Source: Rhizobium sp. FY34
GTDB taxonomy: Bacteria > Pseudomonadota > Alphaproteobacteria > Rhizobiales > Rhizobiaceae
Assembly: GCF_005222845.1 (NCBI RefSeq)
Contig: NZ_STFZ01000031.1
Span: 1-64,000, forward strand
Direction of reading: 5' to 3'
Length of the DNA stretch: 64,000 nucleotides
Positions 12,310-21,841 of the stretch are shown one piece after another. Each line of letters begins with the position of its first letter. The first letter of the stretch is position 1. The notes under the pieces are model-generated. The model searched no databases. It worked only from the letters and a program-made list of their open reading frames with translations, and was not told the origin of the DNA. The translations under genes were made by a program, and so were the position numbers.

Positions 12310-13212
12310 TTAATCGCTGCCAAGGTCCCGATTGTTCTGACCGGGGCAAGGCTCCAACCGCGTACAACGCCGCTGGATATCATTTTGCGGCGGGGCCGCC
12401 TGCTGCTGGGGCTGGGGCTCGGGCTGCGGCTGTGGCGGCTGGGCCTGTTGCGGCTCTTCACGACGCGGACGTTCCTGTTCTGGAGGCCGCTGATCGCGAT
12501 TGCGGTTCTCCTCCTGGCGCCGTTCTTCGCGACGGGGTTGATCGCGGTTTTGGTCGTAACGGTTACGGTTCTGGTCGTAGCGGTCGCGGCTCTGGTTATC
12601 GTCCCAGTTGGGACGGTCAGGCCGGCGATTGTCATAGCGGTAGCCGTCATCATTGCGGTAGCGGTCATCCCAGCGCGGATCGACCGGACGGCGATTGTCA
12701 TAATAACGCGGATCATAGCGAGGATCCGGGCGCCGATCGTCCCAACGGGGCTCAACCGGCTCTGGCCGACGGGTATCGTAACGCGGCGGCGCATCCGTAC
12801 GGCGGTAGTCCCAGTCACGCCAGCGACCCCGTTCGCTGTAGAAATCCCGGTCACGGTAGTAGCGCTGCCAATAGGTATCGACATCGAAGGTAATCGTCGG
12901 GATGCCCATCGGGCGATAATATTGCGGCGAGACGAATGTGCGGCTCTGCCGGTAGGATACCTGGATATAAGAACCCGATACCCAGCCACGGCCGCGCGCA
13001 AACGAAACGTCGCACCAGTTGACGTTATCGAGGCAGCCGTTGACGACGAGTGGCGATCCGGCCGGAACGACCACGACAGCCGGATAGCGGGTGCTGGGGC
13101 CTGACCGCATGTTAACATTGGCCGTGGCAAAGCCATTGGTTGCGGCAGAGGCAACCGACGGCAGCGCCATCAGAATGCCGACTGCCAGGATCTTCAAGAT
13201 ATGACGTTTCAC
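12310..13212 (-). CDS. SH3 domain-containing secreted protein with Arg/Asp/Pro-rich tail
   Basis: The 300-residue protein starts with a clear signal peptide ([20 protein letters not shown], cleavage likely after ASA near residue 23). A bacterial SH3 domain follows at about 27-90 ([23 protein letters not shown]), a fold that often binds peptidoglycan or a partner protein. The rest is low complexity: repeats of R, D, Y and P ([14 protein letters not shown]), then a Gln-Pro run. The SH3 domain and last 20 residues contain four Cys that could form disulfides. It is probably periplasmic. The function is unknown; its place between lysC and ubiG is familiar from other rhizobia. Confidence 0.82.
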   Translation of the reverse strand: MKRHILKILAVGILMALPSVASAATNGFATANVNMRSGPSTRYPAVVVVPAGSPLVVNGCLDNVNWCDVSFARGRGWVSGSYIQVSYRQSRTFVSPQYYRPMGIPTITFDVDTYWQRYYRDRDFYSERGRWRDWDYRRTDAPPRYDTRRPEPVEPRWDDRRPDPRYDPRYYDNRRPVDPRWDDRYRNDDGYRYDNRRPDRPNWDDNQSRDRYDQNRNRYDQNRDQPRREERRQEENRNRDQRPPEQERPRREEPQQAQPPQPQPEPQPQQQAAPPQNDIQRRCTRLEPCPGQNNRDLGSD

Positions 13213-13466
13213 AAGCTTCCTCCTCGGGAACTCATTGTTATTTGCTCAACGTCCCTTCTGGACTTCAATCGCCAGCGGGATTTAGGTATTTTTATGTCTA
13301 TCACAAAGCCAGTACCTTGCTTTTTCAGTATGCGATGGGCCAACAGCCGGCACGGACCGTATTTCACGATGGGAAGCGGCAAGGCCGGCCTGTGCGACAT
13401 TCCTGGAGACTTGACAAGTCGCTTCTGCGGGCCGACTTCAAGGCCAGATTTCGAAGGAGTTGGACA

Positions 13467-14213
13467 ATGAGCGAAGCATCCGCCACAACGATTGACCAGG
13501 CCGAAGTGGACCGGTTCTCCGCCATGGCTGCCGAGTGGTGGAGCCCGACCGGCAAGTTCAAGCCGCTGCACAAATTCAACCCCGTGCGCCTCGCTTATAT
13601 CCGTGACCGGGTCTGCGAGACCTTCGACCGGGACCCCAGAAGCAACAGGACCTTCGAGGGCCTTCGCTTCCTTGATATCGGCTGCGGCGGCGGCCTGCTA
13701 TCGGAACCCATGGCGCGCATGGGGGCAACCGTAGTTGGCGCTGACCCTTCTGAAAAGAACGTGCGCATTGCCCAGACACATGCGGCAGAAAGCGGCGTTA
13801 CCGTCGATTACCGCGCCGTCGCAGCTGAGCAGCTTGCCGCAGAGGGCGAGACCTTCGACGTCATCCTCAACATGGAAGTGGTCGAGCATGTGGCGGATGT
13901 GAACCTGTTCATGTCCACCTGCGCCTCGATGGTCAGGCCGGGCGGGCTAATGTTCGTCGCCACCATCAACCGCACCTTGAAGGCCAATGCTCTGGCTATC
14001 ATAGCCGCAGAGCGGATCTTGCGGTGGCTTCCCAAGGGCACTCACAGCTATGACAAACTGGTGCGGCCGGAAGAATTGGAAACGCCGCTTCAGGCCGGCG
14101 GGCTGGAGATCACCCACCGCACCGGCGTCTTCTACAATGTGCTGCAGGACCGCTGGAACCTGTCGCGCGATATGGACGTCAACTACATGATGCTGGCCAA
14201 GCGGCCAGCATAA
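13467..14213 (+). CDS. ubiG: Bifunctional 2-polyprenyl-6-hydroxyphenol / 3-demethylubiquinol methyltransferase
   Basis: UbiG performs the two O-methylations of ubiquinone biosynthesis using S-adenosylmethionine. The 248-residue protein has the family N-terminus ([19 protein letters not shown]), the SAM motif [15 protein letters not shown] near residue 70, and the family signature TINRTLKA followed by [12 protein letters not shown]. The ATG at 13467 has AAGGAG seven bases ahead; an upstream in-frame extension of 109 codons has no homology-like features. It is transcribed divergently from the SH3/lysC side. Confidence 0.95.
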   Translation: MSEASATTIDQAEVDRFSAMAAEWWSPTGKFKPLHKFNPVRLAYIRDRVCETFDRDPRSNRTFEGLRFLDIGCGGGLLSEPMARMGATVVGADPSEKNVRIAQTHAAESGVTVDYRAVAAEQLAAEGETFDVILNMEVVEHVADVNLFMSTCASMVRPGGLMFVATINRTLKANALAIIAAERILRWLPKGTHSYDKLVRPEELETPLQAGGLEITHRTGVFYNVLQDRWNLSRDMDVNYMMLAKRPA

Positions 14214-14228
14214 CGTCCAAGAAGTGCA

Positions 14229-14248
14229 CCGGTCTTGTGCAAGACCGG
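14229..14248. terminator. Hairpin after ubiG
   Basis: CCGGTCTT and AAGACCGG pair around a four-base centre, 15 bases beyond the ubiG stop. No U-tract follows on the plus strand, so termination is uncertain. A second inverted repeat (TGCCTGAC / GTCAGGCA, about 14252-14281) lies at the end of the converging DUF1178 gene. Confidence 0.4.
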
Positions 14249-14261
14249 CACTGCCTGACAA

Positions 14262-14690
14262 TCAATTCGTATCGTCAGGCAGAACCGGCAGCGGCGCAAT
14301 GCCGATGCCTTCGTCAATCAGGTCGTGCACTTCGGCAAGACTGGCCTTGCCGAAAATGCCGCGGGCGTCCGCCTCTCCATAATGGATCTTGCGCGCCTCT
14401 TCCGGAAAACGCTCGCCAACATCCTCGGCACTGGCCTTAATCTCGGCAACGGCGTCCTTCAGCTTGGCGATCGCCGCCTGGCGCGCCGCATCCATGGCCA
14501 CCTGGTTCAGCTCTTCCTTGCGGCGTGCGGTGGAAACAGACGGCGCCATCAGCCCTTTGGAGATCGCCGAGGAGCCGCAGGTCGGGCAGGTCAGAAATCC
14601 GCTCTCGATCTGCCGATCGAAATCATCGCTTGTAGAAAACCATCCCTCAAATGCGTGGGCATTGTCGCAGATAAGCGCATAGCGGATCAA
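14262..14690 (-). CDS. DUF1178 family protein
   Basis: This 142-residue protein belongs to a small alphaproteobacterial and betaproteobacterial family of unknown function. It opens with MIRYALICDNAHAFEGWF and has a CPTCG pair near residue 35, which may form a small zinc or metal site together with Cys8. The middle is a charged helix rich in Lys and Glu. The start codon overlaps the stop of the upstream nitrilase-like gene by four bases (ATGA), so the two are translationally coupled. Confidence 0.85.
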   Translation of the reverse strand: MIRYALICDNAHAFEGWFSTSDDFDRQIESGFLTCPTCGSSAISKGLMAPSVSTARRKEELNQVAMDAARQAAIAKLKDAVAEIKASAEDVGERFPEEARKIHYGEADARGIFGKASLAEVHDLIDEGIGIAPLPVLPDDTN

Positions 14691-15541
14691 ATGCTGGTGC
14701 CTCCCGATGTCGCAAGAACACGATCCAGCGAAAAATCGCGGCCATTCTTGAGGTTGGGGATCTTGCCGCGTGCGGCCTTCACCGCATCGATATCGATATC
14801 GGCGACCAGAACGGCTTCGCCGCTTTCGCCGGCACGGGCGAGAATTTTCCCCCAGGGATCGATGATCATCGAATGGCCATAGGTCTCGCGCCCGTCTTCA
14901 TGTACGCCGCCCTGGGCTGCCGCGATCAGGAAGGCGCCATTTTCGATGGCACGGGCCCGCAAGAGCACTTCCCAATGCGCCTCGCCGGTCTGGCGGGTAA
15001 AGGCTGCCGGCACTGTCAGGATATCGGCACCGGCCATGGCTTCCGTGCGAAACAGATGCGGAAAGCGCACATCGTAGCAGATGGCAAAGCCCAGCGTAGC
15101 AAAGGGCAGTTCGGCAATGCGTGCCTGCGAACCGGCCTCATAGGCCGCACTTTCCCGCCAGCTCTCGCCATTGTCGAGATCGACATCGAACATATGGATC
15201 TTGTCATAGGTGCAGATGCGCACGCCGCCCGGCGCAAACAGGAAACCACGGTTGGCGATCTTGCCATCTTCGCGGCCAATGGCCGTGGAGCCCACATGCA
15301 CGTGGATCTGCAATTCGCGGGCAAGGGAAGCGGCCCGCGCAACGATGATATCGTGGGCCTCATCACGCAGCATGGCGCGCAGTTCGGCGCGGTTCTTCTG
15401 CAAGGCGCCGGTCATCTCCGGCGTCTGCACATAGATGGCGCCTTGCAAGGCGGCTTCGCGCACAAGACGCTCCATGTCATCCGCATTCCTTTGCGGATCA
15501 ACGCCCGAACACATCTGAATGGCAGCAGCCTTGAAGGTCAT
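14687..15541 (-). CDS. Carbon-nitrogen hydrolase (Nit1/deaminated glutathione amidase type)
   Basis: This is a nitrilase-superfamily amidase of 284 residues. The catalytic triad can be read: Glu in VQTPEMTG near 43, Lys in YDKIHMFDVDL near 110, and Cys in GFAICYDVRFP near 152. The sequence most resembles the Nit1/YafV branch that removes the amide from deaminated glutathione, a metabolite repair reaction, but substrate cannot be fixed from sequence. A GAGG precedes the ATG by nine bases. It lies between grxC and the DUF1178 gene in a minus-strand operon, and the glutaredoxin neighbour fits a thiol-metabolism theme. Confidence 0.9.
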   Translation of the reverse strand: MTFKAAAIQMCSGVDPQRNADDMERLVREAALQGAIYVQTPEMTGALQKNRAELRAMLRDEAHDIIVARAASLARELQIHVHVGSTAIGREDGKIANRGFLFAPGGVRICTYDKIHMFDVDLDNGESWRESAAYEAGSQARIAELPFATLGFAICYDVRFPHLFRTEAMAGADILTVPAAFTRQTGEAHWEVLLRARAIENGAFLIAAAQGGVHEDGRETYGHSMIIDPWGKILARAGESGEAVLVADIDIDAVKAARGKIPNLKNGRDFSLDRVLATSGGTSI

Positions 15542-15552
15542 GGGGTAAAGCC

Positions 15553-15810
15553 TCAGTTCGCCAGTAGACCGTCAAGCTTGCCGTCCCGGTCAAGCGCATG
15601 AAGATCATCGCAACCACCAATATGGGTGTTGCCGATGAAGATCTGCGGAAAGGTGCTGCGGCCATTGGCCTTGGCCATCATTTCCTGACGTAGTTCCTGT
15701 GAAAAGGTCGCGTCATGTTCCACATATTCCACGCCCTTGGACGTGAGGAGAGACTTTGCACGCGCGCAGTAACCACACATCTGGCGCGTATAGATAACGA
15801 CATCTGCCAT
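15553..15810 (-). CDS. grxC: Glutaredoxin 3
   Basis: This small dithiol glutaredoxin reduces disulfides and mixed disulfides with glutathione. The 85-residue form starting MADVVIYTRQMCGYCARA has the active site CGYC at residues 12-15 and the conserved TFPQIFIG and GGCDDL segments. An in-frame ATG at 15870 would add 20 residues and overlaps the comF stop as ATGA. The shorter start matches the usual family length, so it is preferred, but translational coupling from comF to the longer form is possible. Confidence 0.93.
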   Translation of the reverse strand: MADVVIYTRQMCGYCARAKSLLTSKGVEYVEHDATFSQELRQEMMAKANGRSTFPQIFIGNTHIGGCDDLHALDRDGKLDGLLAN

Positions 15811-15866
15811 GAAGAACTCCGAAAACGGCAGCTCTTCGCGTCGAAAAGCCGCCTTGCTATCGATGT

Positions 15867-16643
15867 TCATATAGGCTCCCGCAAAGCCATTGCAAAGGTC
15901 AAAACCGTGACCTCGCTGGCGCCAGCGCGCTTCAGCACGCGGGCAGCGGCAGAGACGGTAGCGCCTGTGGTATAGACATCGTCGATCAGCACCAGCCGCT
16001 TGCCGAACACCGCATCCTCCCGGCCTTTCACGACCCGGAAAGCGGCGCGAACGTTGTCCTCACGGCCCCGCGCCGTCAGCCCGACCTGCCTGCGGGTGCG
16101 CTTGGTGCGCTGCAGGGGCCCAACCAAAAGCGGTTTGCTGGAGAGGCGGGCGAGATGCCGCGCCAGTTCGGCCGCCTGGTTGAACCGCCGCAGGGAAAGC
16201 CGCGTCCAGTGCAGCGGCACGGGAATGATCCCGTCGCAGGCGGCCAGAGGCTCGGTTGCCGCCCGCAGCATCCAGGCCGCCATCATTGGCGCCAGATCGG
16301 TGCGGTCGCGATATTTCAGCCCATGCACAAGACCACGTGCCGCCCCTTCATGCAGGGCAACCGCGCGCAAACGGTCAAAGCTGGGCGGTGAGGCGATAGC
16401 TTCGGCGCAGACCATGCCCTCGCCGGGATCATAGGAAAACGGAATGCCCAGCACCTCGCAGAAAGGCCGCTCGATGAAGCGCATCTGCGACCAGCAGACG
16501 GGGCAGAGTGCAGAATGGCTGGCCGTGCGCACCCCACAGCCGCAGCAGCAGGGCGGATAGATGAAATCGAGCACAGGCCGCAGCCAGCCAGACAGGCTAG
16601 CCCATGATACTTGCCTCTCGATTTTCTCCACCGTATCCCCCAT
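15867..16643 (-). CDS. ComF family protein (phosphoribosyltransferase-like)
   Basis: ComF-type proteins contain a PRPP-binding fold and are linked to DNA uptake in naturally competent bacteria. The 258-residue protein has an N-terminal double-zinc-ribbon remnant (YPPCCCGCG, CPVC) and the C-terminal PRPP loop VLIDDVYTTGATV near residue 222. It heads the comF-grxC-nitrilase-DUF1178 minus-strand run and diverges from a methyltransferase gene 60 bases away. The native substrate is not established for the family. Confidence 0.9.
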   Translation of the reverse strand: MGDTVEKIERQVSWASLSGWLRPVLDFIYPPCCCGCGVRTASHSALCPVCWSQMRFIERPFCEVLGIPFSYDPGEGMVCAEAIASPPSFDRLRAVALHEGAARGLVHGLKYRDRTDLAPMMAAWMLRAATEPLAACDGIIPVPLHWTRLSLRRFNQAAELARHLARLSSKPLLVGPLQRTKRTRRQVGLTARGREDNVRAAFRVVKGREDAVFGKRLVLIDDVYTTGATVSAAARVLKRAGASEVTVLTFAMALREPI

Positions 16644-16703
16644 CTCTTGACATTACGCGAAGGGCAGCGCCCATGCGACCTGCAAAATTGACTGGAAACT
16701 GCC

Positions 16704-17591
16704 ATGGACATCCTTTTCGACCTGCCCTTGATCACCAAGCGTCGCGAACGCGCGATGCGCCGGGCTGTGGCGGGCGCCGATTTTCTGATCGAGATTGCCG
16801 GACGCGAACTGGCCGAGCGGCTCTCGGTGGTGGAGCGGCATTTCGAAATGGGCGTCGAACTGCATGGCGGTACAGGCGCCACCGCCCGTCATGCGCTTGA
16901 GACCGGCCGGGTGGGCGAGATCCGCCGCTTGGAAACCGGCCCCTCCTTCGAAAGCACCGACATGCCTGTAATCTCGGCGCACCTTGAAGACGTGCCGCTT
17001 GAAGAACAGTCGGTCAATCTCGTGCTCTCGCCGCTGTCGTTGCATCTCACCAATGATACGCCGGGCATGCTGATCCGCATCCGCCGGGCGTTGAAGCCGG
17101 ACGGGCTGTTTCTGGCAGCCATTCCGGGTGCCGGAACGCTCGGTGAGTTGCGCGATGTACTGCTGTCTGCCGAAGCCGAGATTTTCGGTGGCGCCAGCCC
17201 GCGGGTTATCCCCTTTCCCGATGTGCGCGACATTGGGGCGCTGCTGCAACGGGCGGGCTTTGCCCTGCCGGTTGTCGATGCCGACAGTTTCACGGTTCGC
17301 TATGACAGCCTGTTTGATCTGATGCGGGACCTGCGCGCCATGGGCATGACGAACCCGCTGGTGGGCCGCAGCCGCAAGCCGCTGACACGGGCGTTTTTCC
17401 TGCGCGCGGCGGAAATCTATGCCGAACGCTACAGCGATCCAGACGGTCGTATTCGCGCGACCTTTTCGATCGTCTATGTGTCTGGATGGGCACCGCATGA
17501 AAGCCAGCAGAAGCCGCTGAAGCCCGGTTCGGCCAAGATGCGGCTTGCCGATGCGCTGAGGGTCGAGCCGACAGCGGACGATGCGCAATAA
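16704..17591 (+). CDS. Class I SAM-dependent methyltransferase-fold protein (NDUFAF5/BioC-like)
   Basis: The 295-residue protein has a Rossmann-like methyltransferase fold. It resembles the mitochondrial complex I assembly factor NDUFAF5 and its alphaproteobacterial relatives: LVLSPLSLHLTNDTPGML, then RRALKPDGLFLAAIPG, then a C-terminal YSDPDGRIRATFSIVYVSGW. The classic GxGxG glycine motif is weak in the expected region (around residues 60-75). NDUFAF5 itself hydroxylates an arginine of a complex I subunit, so the enzymatic activity here is uncertain. It diverges from comF and converges on the pilin gene. Confidence 0.8.
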   Translation: MDILFDLPLITKRRERAMRRAVAGADFLIEIAGRELAERLSVVERHFEMGVELHGGTGATARHALETGRVGEIRRLETGPSFESTDMPVISAHLEDVPLEEQSVNLVLSPLSLHLTNDTPGMLIRIRRALKPDGLFLAAIPGAGTLGELRDVLLSAEAEIFGGASPRVIPFPDVRDIGALLQRAGFALPVVDADSFTVRYDSLFDLMRDLRAMGMTNPLVGRSRKPLTRAFFLRAAEIYAERYSDPDGRIRATFSIVYVSGWAPHESQQKPLKPGSAKMRLADALRVEPTADDAQ

Positions 17592-17597
17592 CCAGAG

Positions 17598-17765
17598 TTA
17601 GTTGGGAGCGATCGCGACCGATAGCGTATTGAACGTGTTTTGCAGCGCTCCACCGAAGCCACCGAGGCCGACGATCAGCGCAGCGGAGATCAGTCCGGCC
17701 AGAATTCCGTATTCTACAGCCGTCGCACCGGTCGAGTCGGAAAGAAAATCAAGCAGCTTCTTCAT
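17598..17765 (-). CDS. Flp family type IVb pilin
   Basis: This 55-residue protein is a typical Flp pilin. A short leader (MKKLLDFLSDSTG) is followed by the prepilin peptidase site G/ATAVEYG, then a hydrophobic helix (ILAGLISAALIVGLGGFGG). It would be processed by a CpaA-type peptidase and assembled by a Tad secretion system. AAGGAAG stands four bases before the ATG. No Tad assembly gene is present in the window, so the pilin is orphaned here, with the true assembly genes presumably elsewhere on the chromosome. Confidence 0.92.
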   Translation of the reverse strand: MKKLLDFLSDSTGATAVEYGILAGLISAALIVGLGGFGGALQNTFNTLSVAIAPN

Positions 17766-17805
17766 TGTCTTCCTTCGTCTGCAAACGGCAGCGGTGCCTC
17801 TTTGA

Positions 17806-18129
17806 TCAGCAGGGACTGTCCGCGTCATAGCCCTGCACGATGCAGATCGAGCCGGGGCTATCCTGCAGCACGCTGCGGCGGATCGTATAATGCTTGGTGC
17901 CCTTTGTATCGTCCGATTTGATCGATCCGGTGGTGAGCGTATCAAACTCTTCCTGGACATGGGCCAGATGGCGCGAATCGGTACGATCCGCCAGCATCGG
18001 CGTGACGATCAGCGACAACGCGATCGCGGCAGTGCCAAACAGAAGTGCGATATTGAGAACGCCGGTCTTGCCCGACCTGACCGTTGCCCTTTGCTGGGCA
18101 CGAACAGTCTTCCAGAATTCGTCGTCCAT
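17806..18129 (-). CDS. Hypothetical single-pass membrane protein
   Basis: The 107-residue protein begins MDDEFWKTVRAQQRAT. It has one hydrophobic segment at about residues 22-46 (VLNIALLFGTAAIALSLIV), then a predicted periplasmic region containing two Cys (SICIV, DSPC at the end). The N-terminus is short and basic, consistent with an inner-membrane topology facing out. It lies 40 bases upstream of the Flp pilin on the same strand, so they may be co-transcribed. The family was not recognised. An in-frame extension up to 18381 was rejected as it lacks sensible composition. Confidence 0.65.
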   Translation of the reverse strand: MDDEFWKTVRAQQRATVRSGKTGVLNIALLFGTAAIALSLIVTPMLADRTDSRHLAHVQEEFDTLTTGSIKSDDTKGTKHYTIRRSVLQDSPGSICIVQGYDADSPC

Positions 18130-18241
18130 GGGAGCCTCGTTACGCAGACAGATTTCCGAAGCCTCATATTGAAGCAATCTTTTAAACGATCTGTTAACGC
18201 CAACGCATGAAGCTGCTGCGCTCCGAGAGGCTGTGAATTGT

Positions 18242-18652
18242 TCAGAGAAGATCCTGCAGGAAGGGAATGAGCGGCTCATCGGCCGGTGGCATGGGATAAT
18301 CGCGCAGCGCCGAAGGCCGCACCCATTTGAGCGCCTGGCCCTCCTGGCCCCTCGGGATACCTTCATAGCGACGGCATACATAAAGCGGCATCAGCAGATG
18401 AAAGGTCTCATAGGTGTGGCTGGCAAAGGTCAGAGGTGCAAGGCAGGCCACTTTGGTGGCAATGCCAAGCTCCTCTTCCAGCTCGCGCACCAGCGTTTCT
18501 TCCGGCGTTTCGCCGGGCTCCACCTTGCCGCCCGGAAACTCCCAGAGCCCGGCCAGGCTCTTACCCTCCGGACGCTGCGCCAGAAGAATGCGCCCATCAG
18601 TATCGATGAGCGCGCAGGCGGCGACCAGCAGGATTTTCCGGTCGGAACTCAT
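18242..18652 (-). CDS. mutT: Nudix hydrolase, MutT-like (8-oxo-dGTP diphosphatase type)
   Basis: MutT-type Nudix enzymes sanitise oxidised nucleotides such as 8-oxo-dGTP. The 136-residue protein starting MSSDRKILLVAACALI contains the full Nudix box: GGKVEPGETPEETLVREL running into EEELG near residues 45-67. The ATG overlaps the stop of the upstream GNAT gene by four bases (ATGA), which fixes the start better than the ATG seven codons further upstream. Substrate preference cannot be told from sequence. Confidence 0.9.
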   Translation of the reverse strand: MSSDRKILLVAACALIDTDGRILLAQRPEGKSLAGLWEFPGGKVEPGETPEETLVRELEEELGIATKVACLAPLTFASHTYETFHLLMPLYVCRRYEGIPRGQEGQALKWVRPSALRDYPMPPADEPLIPFLQDLL

Positions 18653-19428
18653 GCCGCATCCCCCTGACGCCAATAGTGATAACGATAGGCTTCGCGAAAC
18701 CCGAACTTGCGGTAAAGCGAAAGCGCCGGCTCGTTTTCCACATGCACCTGCAACCAGGCTGTGCGTGCGCCGCTGATGCGGGCCCAGCGAAGCGCTGCCG
18801 TCAGGAGTTCGGTGCCCGCTCCCTGCCTGCGACGCTCGCGCGCCACGGCAAAGGAGAGAATGCCGGCCAGATCATTGTCCTGCACGCACAGCGTTACCGC
18901 CTGCGGGCCCTCGCCTGGATTTTCCGCAATGAACAGTCCGGTTGCCGGCTTGATCGCCGTGAGGATCTCGGCCAGTGCCGGCTTGATCGCCGGATCTTCC
19001 TCATGCACGGCAAGCGAGGCATCAATGTAGCGGCCGATATCATGGCTCGGCAGATGCCCCAGTGTGTCGGGAAGCTCCAGCCCGGTCAGATCCGCCGTCA
19101 TCACCGAGACGCTCTCGAACGCCTGCCAGCCCTCGCCGGCCAAAGCCTGCAGAAGCAGCTTTGGTGCCAGAGGCGTTTCGCGCACCAAAAGCTCCCGGCC
19201 ATAATGCTCGAAACGCTTGCGGGCCTTTTCGATCCGGATCGCAATATCGCGGTGGTCTGAGGGATCGAGTGGCACGACACAGTTCAGCCGCTTGGACGGA
19301 TGCCCACCGGTCAGCCGGATCTGCCAGCTGCCATCATAGACCACGGAGGCCGCCGGCCAGGCGCGAAAGCCCACGGCTTCCAGTCGCCGCACCTGCGGCA
19401 GATCGCCGTGGGAAGAAAATGCCTGCAT
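18649..19428 (-). CDS. GNAT family N-acetyltransferase
   Basis: The 259-residue protein has a C-terminal GNAT domain with the acetyl-CoA loop RERRRQGAGTELLTAAL near residue 195 and the end motif ENEPALSLYRKFGFREAYRY. The N-terminal half is a weakly conserved region typical of this rhizobial family. The start at 19428 (MQAFSSHGDLPQ) has GGAG about 11 bases ahead; a start nine codons earlier would overlap argJ by 20 bases. It sits tightly between argJ and the Nudix gene. The acceptor substrate is unknown. Confidence 0.85.
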   Translation of the reverse strand: MQAFSSHGDLPQVRRLEAVGFRAWPAASVVYDGSWQIRLTGGHPSKRLNCVVPLDPSDHRDIAIRIEKARKRFEHYGRELLVRETPLAPKLLLQALAGEGWQAFESVSVMTADLTGLELPDTLGHLPSHDIGRYIDASLAVHEEDPAIKPALAEILTAIKPATGLFIAENPGEGPQAVTLCVQDNDLAGILSFAVARERRRQGAGTELLTAALRWARISGARTAWLQVHVENEPALSLYRKFGFREAYRYHYWRQGDAA

Positions 19429-19435
19429 CAAAAGA

Positions 19436-20671
19436 TCAGCTCCGGTAATCGCCATTGATGGCGACATATTCCTTCGTGAGGTCGCATGTCCAGACTGTAG
19501 CACAGCCCTCGCCCAGACCGATATCGACACGCACAGGAATATCCTCCTGCTGCATGACCGCCGTGGCCGCCGCCTCCGAATAGCCCGCGTCGCGTTCACC
19601 ATTGACGGCGACGCGCACATCGCCGAACCAGATTGCCAGCAGGTCGCGGTCGGCCATTTCGCCGGACTTGCCAACAGCCATGACGATACGGCCCCAATTG
19701 GCATCTTCGCCGGCAACTGCCGTCTTGACCAGCGGCGAATTGGCGATGGACAGCGCGATGCGCTTGGCGGCCAAATCGGTTTCGGCGCCGGTCACGGTCA
19801 CTTCCACCATTTTGCGCGCGCCTTCGCCGTCACGCACCACCTGCAGCGCCAGATCCTTGAGGAGATCGTTGAGTGCGGCCCTGAAAGACGAAAGACGCGG
19901 ATCCTCGGCGGTTTCGACGCGAACCTGGCCTTCGGCTTTGCCCGTCGCAAACAGAAGAAGCGTGTCGGACGTCGACGTATCGCTATCCACAGTGACCGAA
20001 TTGAAGGTGGGGCCAACGCCCGCCGACAAGAGAGCCTGCAGCGCGGCGGGCGCAATATCGGCATCGGTTGCCACGAAGGACAGCATGGTCGCCATGTCCG
20101 GCGCGATCATGCCTGCACCCTTGGCGATACCGTTGATCGTCACCGTTACGCCGCCGATTTCGGCGGTCCGGGTCGCAACCTTCGGATAGGTATCGGTGGT
20201 CATGATGGCCTTGGCGGCCTCCAGCCAGAAATCGCCCTTGGCGCCCTCATGCATCTCGCCCAGCACGCCGGCAAATTTCGTCGCATCCAACGGCTCGCCG
20301 ATCACACCGGTGGAGGCAAGGAAGATCTCGCCCATGTCGCAGCCGACAGCCTCAGAGGCAGATTTCGCCGTCAGTTCCGTCGCCGCCCGACCCTTGACGC
20401 CGGTAAAGGCATTGGCATTGCCGGAATTGACCACAACCGCCCGTGCGCGGCCATTGCCAAGATTGGCGCGGCAGAAATCCACCGGTGCCGACGGGCATTT
20501 CGAACGGGTGAAGACGCCGGCAACAGATGCCGGTTCATCAAACACCATCAACAGTACATCGGTGCGGTTCTTGTACTTGATGCCGGCGGCAGCGGTTGCC
20601 ATGCGCAGTCCGCGAAGGACCGGCATGTCGGGATAGGACTTCGGGGCAAGGGGAGAAACGGTTGCGGACAT
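19436..20671 (-). CDS. argJ: Bifunctional ornithine acetyltransferase / N-acetylglutamate synthase
   Basis: ArgJ transfers acetyl from N-acetylornithine to glutamate, recycling the acetyl group in arginine synthesis. The 411-residue precursor splits itself into alpha and beta chains at the conserved Ala-Thr in [14 protein letters not shown], near residue 193; the new N-terminal Thr is the catalytic nucleophile. The STGVIG segment near residue 117 and the [10 protein letters not shown] region are also clear. The start [13 protein letters not shown] is preferred over one 11 codons upstream, with AGGG at suitable distance. It is in a row with ppiC, GNAT and Nudix genes. Confidence 0.96.
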   Translation of the reverse strand: MSATVSPLAPKSYPDMPVLRGLRMATAAAGIKYKNRTDVLLMVFDEPASVAGVFTRSKCPSAPVDFCRANLGNGRARAVVVNSGNANAFTGVKGRAATELTAKSASEAVGCDMGEIFLASTGVIGEPLDATKFAGVLGEMHEGAKGDFWLEAAKAIMTTDTYPKVATRTAEIGGVTVTINGIAKGAGMIAPDMATMLSFVATDADIAPAALQALLSAGVGPTFNSVTVDSDTSTSDTLLLFATGKAEGQVRVETAEDPRLSSFRAALNDLLKDLALQVVRDGEGARKMVEVTVTGAETDLAAKRIALSIANSPLVKTAVAGEDANWGRIVMAVGKSGEMADRDLLAIWFGDVRVAVNGERDAGYSEAAATAVMQQEDIPVRVDIGLGEGCATVWTCDLTKEYVAINGDYRS

Positions 20672-20690
20672 GGACTTGGACCCTGGACAG

Positions 20691-20713
20691 AAAAAGGCCC
20701 GCAAATGCGGGCC
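20691..20713 (-). terminator. Terminator after the ppiC gene
   Basis: On the minus strand GGCCCGCA-TT-TGCGGGCC (20713-20696) is followed by TTTTT. It lies 22 bases past the stop of the peptidyl-prolyl isomerase gene and just upstream of argJ, so argJ may have its own promoter or depend on read-through. Confidence 0.8.
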
Positions 20714-20735
20714 TGAGATTGAGGATGAAGCGCGC

Positions 20736-21578
20736 TTACTCGCTCTTGGTCAGCTCGTCATAGCCCTTGCGCAGGGTCTCGTCGACGATCTCTACCTTCT
20801 GCTCAGCCTTCGCGCCGTCGATGATGGCAGAATACTTCTCCTGCATGACGATCTGACGAACCTGCGGTTCGACCTGTTCGAAAGCCGGCGGCTGAGCGTC
20901 ACGCTTGTCTTCGACCTTGATCACATGGAAGCCGAACTGCGACTTGACCGGGGTCTTGGTATAGGCGCCCTTGGCCAGCGAGAAGGCTGCTTCTTCGAAT
21001 TCCGGAACCATGCGGCCCTTGGTGAAATAGCCAAGATCGCCGCCTTCAGACTTGCTGGTGTCTTCCGACTTTTCCTTGGCCAGTTCAACGAAGTCCTTGC
21101 CTTCATCCAGCTGCTTGATGATGGCCTTGGCTTCTTCCTCAGTCTTTACCAGGATGTGGCGGGCACGCACTTCCTCTTCCTTCGGCAGGGCTGCAACTTC
21201 CTTGTCGTAGCGCGCCTTCACTTCTTCCGGCTTCAGCTTGTCGAACTGGTCGCGCAGATAGGCATTGTGCAACTCGCGCTCCTGGAGCGCCGCCATGCGC
21301 TTCTTGAAGTCGTCACTGTTCTGCAGACCGGCCTCTTCAGCCTTCTTGGCCACCAGCTTGATATCGATGATCTGCGACAGGGCGGCAATCTTCTTCTGCT
21401 CCTCCGGCATCTGCTGGTACTGAGCGCTCAGATTGGTGATGGCAACATCAAGATCGGCCTGGCGGATTTCAACCGCGCCAACCTTGGCGACCACAGCATC
21501 TTCCTGGGCATAGACGGGTGCCTGGAAGGAAACAGCTGCGGCAAGGGCGGCAGCTGCGAGGAGTTTGTGGCGAAACAT
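20736..21578 (-). CDS. PpiC-type peptidyl-prolyl cis-trans isomerase (parvulin, SurA-like)
   Basis: This periplasmic folding chaperone has 280 residues. A signal peptide ends near residue 24 ([16 protein letters not shown]). The SurA-like N-terminal helices follow, then one parvulin domain at about 130-225 ([48 protein letters not shown]). It is divergent from secA across 263 bases; both concern protein export and envelope biogenesis, a pairing kept in rhizobia. Confidence 0.92.
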   Translation of the reverse strand: MFRHKLLAAAALAAAVSFQAPVYAQEDAVVAKVGAVEIRQADLDVAITNLSAQYQQMPEEQKKIAALSQIIDIKLVAKKAEEAGLQNSDDFKKRMAALQERELHNAYLRDQFDKLKPEEVKARYDKEVAALPKEEEVRARHILVKTEEEAKAIIKQLDEGKDFVELAKEKSEDTSKSEGGDLGYFTKGRMVPEFEEAAFSLAKGAYTKTPVKSQFGFHVIKVEDKRDAQPPAFEQVEPQVRQIVMQEKYSAIIDGAKAEQKVEIVDETLRKGYDELTKSE

Positions 21579-21841
21579 TCAGGAACTACCTTTCGAATTG
21601 GGCACCAGTCTCGGTTCAAGCGAGCCCGGCCGGAACACTCTCAGAAACACCGGATTGTGGCCATTCTGTATCGGCCGGAACCGTTGACATCATTCGACCC
21701 CCCTCTTATCTGTCACGCTACTTCGCGTCCAGAAGAGTTTCCGGGCGGGTCTGCCAAATTGCCTGTGTAAAACCGGAGCAAGGAACCCACCTCGAAGACT
21801 CACATAAGTGATGGTACATCAGTTCAGAAAGGACCATTCTC

